The notes under the pieces are model-generated. The model had not been told where the DNA came from. It saw only the letters and a list, made by a program, of their open reading frames with translations, and made no database searches. The translations under genes and the position numbers were made by a program. A stretch of 40,764 nucleotides of DNA from Clostridia bacterium. GTDB lineage: Bacteria; Bacillota; Clostridia; Oscillospirales; Acutalibacteraceae. The number at the start of each line of letters is the position of its first letter. Position 1 is the first letter of the stretch. Below are positions 1 through 6,582 of this stretch, piece after piece. The DNA is taken from contig JAGBHV010000067.1 of assembly GCA_017935325.1 (NCBI GenBank), positions 1-40,764 on the forward strand, written 5' to 3'.

Positions 1-2
1 AA

Positions 3-134
3 CTTGAAGAAGGTGATCCGATTCTCTTCGCAGCAGACCTGAACGGCGATACAGCAGTTGATATTTATGACCTTGCAATTCTCAATGCAGTTGTAAACGG
101 CGAAACAGAAATCACGCAGGTTCCTCTTGCATAA
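3..134 (+). CDS. C-terminal part of a dockerin-bearing protein (5' truncated)
   Basis: An open frame enters from the left edge and ends at TAA 132-134, giving 44 residues. They contain one complete dockerin half: a calcium-loop pattern D-L-N-G-D-T-A-V-D followed by an IYDLAILNAVVNGE helix. The tail is almost identical, in protein and largely in DNA, to the C-terminus of the gene at 16001-18418, so this is a paralogue of that secreted Cys-repeat/dockerin protein. Dockerins bind cohesin domains, and two cohesin proteins are encoded at 11098 and 11987. Catalytic or binding domains cannot be judged because the rest lies outside the window. Confidence 0.85.
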   Translation, partial: LEEGDPILFAADLNGDTAVDIYDLAILNAVVNGETEITQVPLA

Positions 135-166
135 TTACAAAAAAATATTAAAGTCCTATCAATTTA

Positions 167-215
167 AACTACCCCAATTTGTACTGTCCGCACAAATTGG
201 GGTAGTTCATTTTTT
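167..215 (+). terminator. Intrinsic terminator between convergent genes
   Basis: A perfect 16-bp inverted repeat (arms 167-182 and 192-207) with a 9-nt loop is followed by a run of eight or more T. It ends the dockerin gene. An A-rich stretch at about 138-146 on the left could make it act on the converging minus-strand gene as well. Confidence 0.93.
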
Positions 216-220
216 TTCTC

Positions 221-1609
221 TCAAAAACTTCCGAACATCATATTTTCAATGAACAAATCGGAAAAATATTTGTCTGACGACAAATCGATATATTCTGCTT
301 TTTCAATAATCGAGGAAAGGTCATTTTTTTCGCAAGCGTATTTTACAGTGCCGAGCAAAGATGAATTATTGATGCTTACAAACTTATCTTTGAGTTCTTT
401 TGGTATCAGTCCTGTTCTGACTGCATTTGAAACATTTAATCCGGCAGAAAAACCGCCTGAAACATACATTTTTTCAATGTCATCAAAAGAGATGTTCTGC
501 CTTTTGAGCAAGGATAAAACAGCAGAATAAACGGCAGATTTTGCAAGCTGGTACTGCCTTACATCATTTTGCGTGAGAAATACGTTTTCAGTAATGCAGA
601 ATTCCTCACATTCCATAAATCCCGTTTCATCTATTGTTGAATCGGAAAGGAGCTCAGCTATAATATCAACAAGTCCCGTGCCGCAGATGCCTTTCGCGGG
701 GTAAGAGCCTATTGTTTCGATTTTTCCTTTTGCATAAGCTGAAATTGCACCGTCAGAAGAACTCATTCCGCAGGAAATATTTGCTCCTTCAAAGCACGGA
801 CCTGCGGCGGCAGATGTGCATAAAACGGAGTTTTCGGAATAAAGGACGATTTCCGCATTTGTGCCAAGGTCAATAAGAAGGTTATATTTTCCTTTTTGCG
901 GTAATCCGGTAAAGTTGATTCCCGCCACCACATCTGCACCGGCAAATGATGCAATTGAAGGCAGGGAAATAATTTCTTTCACACCCTTGATTTTTTCTGC
1001 TTTTTCCTGCCTGCTTTCAAGAAAAGCAGGTGTATACGGATAAACGCCAATCCCTGAGCAATCAACTCCGAAAAACAGATGAAGCATCGTTGTATTGCCT
1101 GCAACAAAAAGCTTTTCAACCTCGGGTACGTTGAAGGCACAAATCATTTCGTTTATTTCATCTGTCAGGATTTTCTGAATGTTATTTACTCCGTTTTTTC
1201 TGCAATAGTCAATCCTTGCCATTATATCTGCGCCGAAAATTCTTTGTTCATTTGTACGGGAAATGACTTTTATGATTTTCTTTTCATCAAGTGATACAAG
1301 AGCCAGCCCAAGGGTGGTAGTGCCTATATCAAGCACAAAACATAAATTCTCTGTCATTCTGCCTGATTCTTCCGCACCTGTGACAGATAAAATTTCATTA
1401 CCTTTTTCAATTTCAACTTCTATATCTGATTTTATTCTGTATTGGCAGGAAAGCTCCTTTTTACCGTTTATTAAAACGGTGCATTTTTTGCAAACGCCTC
1501 TGCCTGCACAAATGTGTTCAATTTTCAGGTTGTTTTTTATCAGCACGTCTGACAGCTTTTCTCCGTCATCTGCACGAAAAACATCTTTTCCTATTTTTAT
1601 TTCCCACAT
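221..1609 (-). CDS. ASKHA-domain protein with N-terminal 2Fe-2S ferredoxin (RACo/DUF4445-like corrinoid activator)
   Basis: A protein of 462 residues. The N-terminus has a ferredoxin-type cluster site, Cys34-x5-Cys40-x2-Cys43-x11-Cys55. The rest has ASKHA ATPase signatures: LDIGTTTLGLAL near residue 93, AGNTTMLHLF, LIDLGTNAEIVL, AAGPCFEGA, GICGTGLVDII and a C-terminal YVSGGFSAGL. This order matches the reductive activators of corrinoid proteins (RACo, RamA-like; DUF4445), which use ATP to reduce inactive Co(II) corrinoid so that it can accept a methyl group. Canonical members are usually longer (around 600 residues), so this is a compact version. The start has an AAGGA site 9 nt upstream. No corrinoid protein or methyltransferase lies in the window, so its target is unknown. 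The gene stands alone between two terminators. Confidence 0.8.
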   Translation of the reverse strand: MWEIKIGKDVFRADDGEKLSDVLIKNNLKIEHICAGRGVCKKCTVLINGKKELSCQYRIKSDIEVEIEKGNEILSVTGAEESGRMTENLCFVLDIGTTTLGLALVSLDEKKIIKVISRTNEQRIFGADIMARIDYCRKNGVNNIQKILTDEINEMICAFNVPEVEKLFVAGNTTMLHLFFGVDCSGIGVYPYTPAFLESRQEKAEKIKGVKEIISLPSIASFAGADVVAGINFTGLPQKGKYNLLIDLGTNAEIVLYSENSVLCTSAAAGPCFEGANISCGMSSSDGAISAYAKGKIETIGSYPAKGICGTGLVDIIAELLSDSTIDETGFMECEEFCITENVFLTQNDVRQYQLAKSAVYSAVLSLLKRQNISFDDIEKMYVSGGFSAGLNVSNAVRTGLIPKELKDKFVSINNSSLLGTVKYACEKNDLSSIIEKAEYIDLSSDKYFSDLFIENMMFGSF

Positions 1610-1640
1610 AAAGATTTTTCCTTCTTACTCGTTTTTTTCA

Positions 1641-1690
1641 ATTATATCATACACACTTTTAAAAATAAATATCATTTTATAAAATGATAT
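1641..1690 (-). promoter_or_regulatory. Promoter with adjacent 22-bp perfect palindrome upstream of the ASKHA gene
   Basis: On the minus strand an extended -10 (TGATATAAT, hexamer at 1641-1646) lies about 31 bases before the start codon, with only a weak -35. Just upstream, 1669-1690 is a perfect 22-bp palindrome with half-site ATATCATTTTA. Its position next to the weak -35 fits a regulator operator. I do not recognise it as a Fur, Rex, FNR or CcpA site. Confidence 0.55.
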
Positions 1691-1699
1691 ATTATATCA

Positions 1700-1749
1700 A
1701 AAGTAAAAAACACCCACCATATATCCTCGGGAAGGAGACAGGCGGGTGT
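1700..1749 (-). terminator. Intrinsic terminator of the murE-femX operon
   Basis: Arms 1710-1718 and 1741-1749 form a 9-bp stem with one mismatch, with a small inner hairpin in the loop. Read on the minus strand, the stem is followed by six T. It lies just past the stop of the FemABX gene at 1767. Confidence 0.8.
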
Positions 1750-1766
1750 ATTACATAATAGCTACA

Positions 1767-3089
1767 TTATTTACGTAACATTTTTATTATTTTGATTTTA
1801 GTCTTTTTAGCTGTGGGCATAAGCTTTGCATATGAATAATATTTCAAGGCGTTGCCTACAAGAACATATTCACCGATAAATTCATGGTAATCTGCTGAGA
1901 AGCTCTTCTTGAAGTCATAAATGCCCTTGAAATTATCCTGAGGAATAAGCTCGCCGAGAGTGCCGTCTTCCTGAAGAGAAGGAGTTTTAACAATAACGTA
2001 TCCCAGGTCGTGGATTCTGCATCCGCGTTTTATACTTTCGCAAAGACGAAGATAATTGAGATAATGGCTTGAACGTGTGTTGTTTCTGATTACGTTACGT
2101 GTTCCGCCGAAAAGGCAGCTGCCCATGCCTGCATAGTAAATTGAAAGACCGCCTGCAACGCAGATTCGTCTGTCTTTTGTAAATTCTTCAGCTTCTGACA
2201 TACGCTTATTGAAATGTTCGGTCTGTTTATCGACGCTGTCAATAGTTTCTTTAAGCTGTCTTGCTTTCTTTTCGTGAGCTGTTTCAAGTTCAGCAAGAGC
2301 TTTTTCTTTCTTTTCAAGACGCTCTGCCTGGAGTTTTTCATCAAGGTCTTTGTCGTAATAAACAAGCTTAAGGTCGCTGTAACCGATAAATTCACGGAGG
2401 AGCTTTGTGCAGTATTCGCCGTTTCTTTCAACGAAACTGTCTCTTTCGCTGGTGTCGCGCATAACTGCCATGAAATCATCCATGATTTTGGGATTTTTTT
2501 CTACATCTTCATAAGTAAAGGTTTCAGCTACAAGACCTCTCTGCTCACCGATGCGGATGCTGTATCTGACGCCTTTGTCACACTTTTTAAGTATTTTATC
2601 GGCTGTTAACTGAACATCTCCGTCAAAGAGAGGAATGAAAAGCTGTACAGGCTGTTTGTAGGTATAGTTTTCAATAGAAGGGTTAAGCTTATATCCCAGG
2701 TCAGTAAGTGTTTTGTGCATCTGATGTCCTTCAGCTATGTCTTCTCCGTTTATGCGAAGTGAAACAGACGGGTCCATAATAAAGCAGGTAGCTCCGCCTT
2801 TTTTCATTTCTTCTTTCATGAACTCTGTGAATTCTTTAAGAAGCTGAGTGTTGCCGTGGTCACATACTGCACCGCCGGATGCGTACCAGATTTTTCCTGC
2901 AAGGGGAAGTGAACGCTCCATTACAAGAACTGCAAGAACTCTCTTATCGCCTTCAAAGCCGCAGTAGTAAGTGCATTTCCATGTTGTTTTTACTTTTTGC
3001 CATGCTGAACACTGAATATACTGACCGCCGTTTTTTTCAAGGAAATCATCGTAAGCTTTTAAGTCTGTTTCTATTCTGAATGTATACAT
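1767..3089 (-). CDS. FemABX-family peptidoglycan bridge aminoacyltransferase
   Basis: A protein of 440 residues resembling the FemA/FemB/FemX (MurM) enzymes, which transfer amino acids from aminoacyl-tRNA to the stem peptide of lipid II in the cytoplasm. Visible features are the N-terminal GNAT-like half (CSAWQKVKTTW near residue 27, WYASGGAVCD near 68), a long charged coiled coil at about 248-303 rich in Glu/Lys/Ala (the tRNA-arm helices of FemA), and the second GNAT half (CVAGGLSIYYAG at 310-321, RSSHYLNYLRL, then DLGYV). Length fits the family (about 410-450). The start codon lies directly next to the murE paralogue stop at 3090, so the two are co-transcribed and probably translationally coupled. 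The pairing suggests that the side chain added here branches from the residue placed by that MurE. Which amino acid is transferred cannot be read from sequence. Confidence 0.9.
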   Translation of the reverse strand: MYTFRIETDLKAYDDFLEKNGGQYIQCSAWQKVKTTWKCTYYCGFEGDKRVLAVLVMERSLPLAGKIWYASGGAVCDHGNTQLLKEFTEFMKEEMKKGGATCFIMDPSVSLRINGEDIAEGHQMHKTLTDLGYKLNPSIENYTYKQPVQLFIPLFDGDVQLTADKILKKCDKGVRYSIRIGEQRGLVAETFTYEDVEKNPKIMDDFMAVMRDTSERDSFVERNGEYCTKLLREFIGYSDLKLVYYDKDLDEKLQAERLEKKEKALAELETAHEKKARQLKETIDSVDKQTEHFNKRMSEAEEFTKDRRICVAGGLSIYYAGMGSCLFGGTRNVIRNNTRSSHYLNYLRLCESIKRGCRIHDLGYVIVKTPSLQEDGTLGELIPQDNFKGIYDFKKSFSADYHEFIGEYVLVGNALKYYSYAKLMPTAKKTKIKIIKMLRK

Positions 3090-4559
3090 TTATTTACCTT
3101 CCTTCTTTTCTTTGAACGCCTTGATAACTTCTTCTCTTTCATTGAAGGGGAGAAGTTTACCGTTGATTTTTATATATTCTTCGTGGCCTTTGCCTGCTAA
3201 AATAACAATATCGCCGTCCTGTGCCATTTTTACGGCATAGTTTACTGCTTCGCCTCTGTCGGGGATAGTAACATATTTACCGCCTGCTTCTTTGCAATGG
3301 GCAGCAATTTCTTCGCAGATAGCCTGAGGGTCTTCAAAATCGGGGTCATCGCTTGTGATAACAGTAAAGTCGCTTAATTCTCCGGAAACAGTGCCTAATT
3401 CCTTACGGCGGCATTCAGTCCTGCCTCCTACACTGCCGAAAAGAGTGATTATACGGTTGTGCTCATATTCTTTTGCTGTGTCAATAATACTTTTAAGGCT
3501 GACGCCGTTGTGTGCATAGTCTATGATAACGGTGATATTCTGTGTATCAGGCAGGATTTCGCATCTGCCTTTTACGAACACTTTCTGCAGTCCTTTATCT
3601 GTGTTTTCATCGCTGACTCCGAAAATATCAGCCAATGCAACAGCAATAAGCGAATTATGTGCGTTGATTTCACCGGGTAATGCTACGGTGAATTCTTTGC
3701 TTTCGCCTTTTGCCGTAGTATGAAAATTTGTAGCGAAAAGATTTCCCAGTCTTACTTTCTGACAGCTTTCAAGTATATAGTCTGCATCTGTGCTTTTGCC
3801 GTAAGTGATAACTTCGCCACAGCAGTTTCTGATAATTTCAGAACTGAAAGGGTCATCAATATTTACAATTGCTTTTTTGCACATGGGGAAAAGCTGCGTT
3901 TTCCAATAAGCGTATTCTTCGTGGCTGTCATGCTCGTTTGTTCCCACATGGTCAGGGAAAAGATTTGTAAAAGCACCGCAATAAAATTCCGTGCCGTCAA
4001 CTCTGTGATGCTTAAGTCCGAGAGATGAAACCTCAAGCACAACTGCCTCGCATCCGTTATCAGCCATAATGCGGAGTGTTTTCTGAAGCTCATATGATTC
4101 GGGGGTGGTGTTGGCTGTGGGAATAAATCTGTCTCCGAAAAAAGAACCTACTGTGCCTATAATGCCTGTTTTTATACCGCCTTCGTTGAGGACAGATTTT
4201 ACAATATGAGCAGTAGTGGTTTTTCCTTTAGTACCGGTAAGACCGATAACCTTGATTTCCTGCGAAGGATTGCTAAAAAAATTGCAACTTATCTTTGCAA
4301 GAGCACTTCTTGTATTGCCGGTGATGATAATCATTGCATCTTCAGGTAAATCAATTTTATGTTCGCAAAGAAAAACACGTGTTCCTTTATCATAAGCTGA
4401 CTGAACATATTTGTGACCGTCAGTCAGAGCACCTACAAGGCAAACAAAAAGAAAGCCTTGTTTGGTTTTTCTGGAATCGTAGGCGATATCTTCAATTTCC
4501 CGATCTGTGAAATTTTCACAGGTGAAATCAAGTCCCTGTAATATTTTTGAAAGCTTCAT
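3090..4559 (-). CDS. murE: MurE paralogue (UDP-MurNAc-tripeptide synthetase) with a non-DAP specificity motif
   Basis: A protein of 489 residues with the complete Mur ligase architecture. It shows the P-loop GTKGKTT at 109-115, the NTTPESYELQ and LEVSSLGL segments, the lysine expected to be carbamylated (YWK, about 220), IDYAHNG near 346, and GKGHEEY at 456-462. The amino-acid specificity motif, DNPR in meso-diaminopimelate-adding enzymes, reads DDPD at 404-407, so the arginine that binds the DAP carboxylate is missing. By family knowledge this points to another third residue such as lysine or ornithine. A second MurE at 26100-27530 in this window does have DNPR. This copy heads a two-gene operon with the FemABX transferase, so it may feed a branched stem peptide. 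The start has a GGAG site 7 nt upstream. Confidence 0.88.
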   Translation of the reverse strand: MKLSKILQGLDFTCENFTDREIEDIAYDSRKTKQGFLFVCLVGALTDGHKYVQSAYDKGTRVFLCEHKIDLPEDAMIIITGNTRSALAKISCNFFSNPSQEIKVIGLTGTKGKTTTAHIVKSVLNEGGIKTGIIGTVGSFFGDRFIPTANTTPESYELQKTLRIMADNGCEAVVLEVSSLGLKHHRVDGTEFYCGAFTNLFPDHVGTNEHDSHEEYAYWKTQLFPMCKKAIVNIDDPFSSEIIRNCCGEVITYGKSTDADYILESCQKVRLGNLFATNFHTTAKGESKEFTVALPGEINAHNSLIAVALADIFGVSDENTDKGLQKVFVKGRCEILPDTQNITVIIDYAHNGVSLKSIIDTAKEYEHNRIITLFGSVGGRTECRRKELGTVSGELSDFTVITSDDPDFEDPQAICEEIAAHCKEAGGKYVTIPDRGEAVNYAVKMAQDGDIVILAGKGHEEYIKINGKLLPFNEREEVIKAFKEKKEGK

Positions 4560-4613
4560 TTTATTTTCTCCGTTTTTGTATATTGTTTTTGCGTATTATT
4601 TCATTTTCTGATT

Positions 4614-4622
4614 ATTATAACA
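4614..4622 (-). promoter_or_regulatory. Extended -10 element for the murE-femX operon
   Basis: On the minus strand TGTTATAAT (TGn extended -10) lies about 55 bases upstream of the murE start in the gap after the preceding gene. The -35 region is poor. No terminator hairpin is obvious between 4560 and 4669, so read-through from the upstream operon is possible. Confidence 0.5.
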
Positions 4623-4669
4623 TAATATAACCGATTTTACCATAAGATTGTGAAATTTATTTTTAAACA

Positions 4670-5722
4670 CTATATTGCATAGAAGTTGCTTTCCCAGGCG
4701 GGGATATATTTATGCTGTCTGAAATAGAATTTATAATCATTTCTTATTTCGTTTATTGCAAGGGGAATTGAGAACATGTCGTCATTTCTGTGATATGCAC
4801 AGATGTACAGCTTCGGTTTATAAGTTCTTATTGTGTTTTCTGCGCCCTTTATCGCGTCAAGCTCGCTGCCCTCAATATCCATTTTGAGAAGTGAAATTTT
4901 TTCTTTTATAAGGCTGTCAATTTTCAATGCCTGAATTTCTTCGCCATCATCGGAAAGTTTTGATTGCCTGCCTGCTGATTTTCTGAATTTTAAAACGGTA
5001 TCCTCTCTGTAAGCGGCAACATTGTAAGCTTTGACAAAATCGTATTTTTCTGTGTTTCTCTGAAGCTTTAAAAAATTTTTCTTGTCAGGTTCAAGTGCGT
5101 AAATTTTCTGAGTTTTTCCGTGCGTTGCGTTTAAGAATTCTTCTACGGTATCGCCGTTATATGCACCTAAGTCAGCAATAATTTCATCTTTGTCAGGCTT
5201 TAAAATGTTTTCATAAACCTCGTATTTTTCGCTGAAAGAGGGGATTAAATACTCAAGCTTTCCGCTGATTTTGAAATTCAGAAGATTAATGTAAGTTTCT
5301 CTTGATTTATCGTCAGCAAGCATTGAAAAAGCCTTGTCGAACTTTTCTTCATTATCTTTTACAAATTCTTTTGTGAAAAGTCCGTCTCCTGCAACAGGTA
5401 CCGTAAGAGAATAAAGCGGTTGTTTTTTGCTCATCTCATAAACTCTGTTTATCGTTTTGTCGTCTTTTACGGCAAAAGTCATAAGTGAAACAAAATCTCC
5501 GTATTTTTCTTCAGCTTCCGAATATTTCAGAACCTTTTTGCCGTGAAAATGATGACCTCTTACGAATTCATCACTTGCATAAACATCTTTGTATTCAATG
5601 CCGAATGAATTGAGCTTTTCGATTATCATATCGGCACCGTTTCCCATTCCATAAAGCAGAATCGGTCTGCTTTCGCTTTTCAGCTTCTGCCAGACCGTTT
5701 CTTCGCAAATATACTCAAGCAT
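4670..5722 (-). CDS. FkbM-family SAM-dependent methyltransferase with N-terminal Rossmann-like domain
   Basis: A protein of 350 residues from the chosen ATG at 5720-5722. An earlier in-frame ATG would overlap the upstream c-di-AMP receptor gene by 56 bases. The chosen start sits 1 base after that gene's stop, a typical coupled junction. The N-terminal part has an ILLYGMGNGA nucleotide-binding-like turn at 21-30. The C-terminal half has FkbM hallmarks: IADLGAYNGDT at 182-192 (SAM motif I), YALEPDKKNF at 208-217 and LLKMDIEGSELDAIKGAE at 278-295. FkbM enzymes usually O-methylate sugars or secondary metabolites. The two-part layout with an N-terminal Rossmann-like segment is often seen near glycan genes. 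The substrate is unknown. It is the last gene of the ABC-DUF1854-darA operon. Confidence 0.85.
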   Translation of the reverse strand: MLEYICEETVWQKLKSESRPILLYGMGNGADMIIEKLNSFGIEYKDVYASDEFVRGHHFHGKKVLKYSEAEEKYGDFVSLMTFAVKDDKTINRVYEMSKKQPLYSLTVPVAGDGLFTKEFVKDNEEKFDKAFSMLADDKSRETYINLLNFKISGKLEYLIPSFSEKYEVYENILKPDKDEIIADLGAYNGDTVEEFLNATHGKTQKIYALEPDKKNFLKLQRNTEKYDFVKAYNVAAYREDTVLKFRKSAGRQSKLSDDGEEIQALKIDSLIKEKISLLKMDIEGSELDAIKGAENTIRTYKPKLYICAYHRNDDMFSIPLAINEIRNDYKFYFRQHKYIPAWESNFYAI

Positions 5723-5723
5723 A

Positions 5724-6050
5724 TTAATATTTGTCCATGCTGTCAACGCTGAGAACAAAAACTGTAGCTCCGCCGACATTTACTTCTTTAGCTTTGTCGA
5801 GTTCGCTCATGTTAGTGCCGAAAGTAGCGGTTGAAGCGGCTGTATGAGTGCGCGTCTGTGAATATCTGGAGATAATGCTCTTTGCTCTTTCTACGTCCTT
5901 GTCCTCTGAACCGATAAGCAATGTTGTGTTGCCTACCATAAGGAAACCGCCTGTGGTTGAAAGCTTTGTAACTGTGAATTTTTCCTTTGTGAGTGCTGAA
6001 GAAACAACAGCGCTGTCATCGTTGTTAACAATTGCAAGAATAAGTTTCAT
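5724..6050 (-). CDS. darA: PII-like cyclic-di-AMP receptor (DarA/PstA, DUF970)
   Basis: A protein of 108 residues, the usual length of the DarA/PstA (YaaQ) family. It starts MKLILAIVNNDD, has the characteristic FTVTKLSTTGGFLMVGNTTLLIG segment at about 25-47 forming the PII-like core and ligand pocket, and ends with the conserved VGGATVFVL strand. Family members form trimers that bind c-di-AMP, and their downstream partner is mostly unknown. A good AGGAG site precedes the start. It lies 22 bases after the DUF1854 gene and 1 base before the FkbM-like gene. The link between a c-di-AMP sensor and an exporter operon is notable, because c-di-AMP controls wall and osmotic homeostasis. Confidence 0.92.
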   Translation of the reverse strand: MKLILAIVNNDDSAVVSSALTKEKFTVTKLSTTGGFLMVGNTTLLIGSEDKDVERAKSIISRYSQTRTHTAASTATFGTNMSELDKAKEVNVGGATVFVLSVDSMDKY

Positions 6051-6072
6051 TATTTTTTCTCCTTTTTATTAA

Positions 6073-6561
6073 TTAAATGTCGGGAAGTATCATTTTAATG
6101 CTTCGTTTGTCCAGCTTGTGAAGGTCTGTGATTTCGTATCTGTTATCACTGCCGTCTTTGATAAGGATTCGCCCGTCGTAAAGTGTTTTGATTGCTGTAA
6201 GGCTGTTTCTCAATTCGAATGTGTATCTGCCTTTGTCAGTGTCAACCGTCCACATCCAGATGTTGAATTTTTCATCACGCTTTACGAAACGCGTGATTTT
6301 TGGAATCATGTAATATTCATCAAGTGCACTCTGGAGTGCTTCTTTGCTTTCAGGGAGGAGATTATCAATATTTCTGATAATTGCACATTCATTACCTTCG
6401 CTGTCGAGCAGGGATATGTACTTGTTCAGACCGCTTATAGGGAAAAGTCTGTGGGGTTCAAGCTCGCAAAGCTTTTCATCAGAGCCGTAAAATTCGGCAT
6501 CGATGAAGATTTTATCGTTAACCGTAAGTTTAACTTCAGGTCCTTCAATATATTTTAACAT
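6073..6561 (-). CDS. DUF1854 protein, partner of the ABC exporter
   Basis: A protein of 162 residues beginning MLKYIEGPEVKLTVNDKIF and carrying the PHRLFPISGLNKYISLLDSEG and ALDEYYMIPKITRF segments of the DUF1854 family, with a C-terminal DGRILIKDGSDNRYEI strand pair. No signal peptide or membrane segment is seen, so it should be cytoplasmic. DUF1854 genes are known next to ABC transporters, and here the exporter gene lies immediately upstream (stop at 6583), with an AAAGGGTG ribosome site in the short gap. Its biochemical role is not established. A regulatory or accessory role for the transporter is inferred from neighbourhood only. Confidence 0.8.
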   Translation of the reverse strand: MLKYIEGPEVKLTVNDKIFIDAEFYGSDEKLCELEPHRLFPISGLNKYISLLDSEGNECAIIRNIDNLLPESKEALQSALDEYYMIPKITRFVKRDEKFNIWMWTVDTDKGRYTFELRNSLTAIKTLYDGRILIKDGSDNRYEITDLHKLDKRSIKMILPDI

Positions 6562-6582
6562 ATTTTACACACCCTTTCAACC

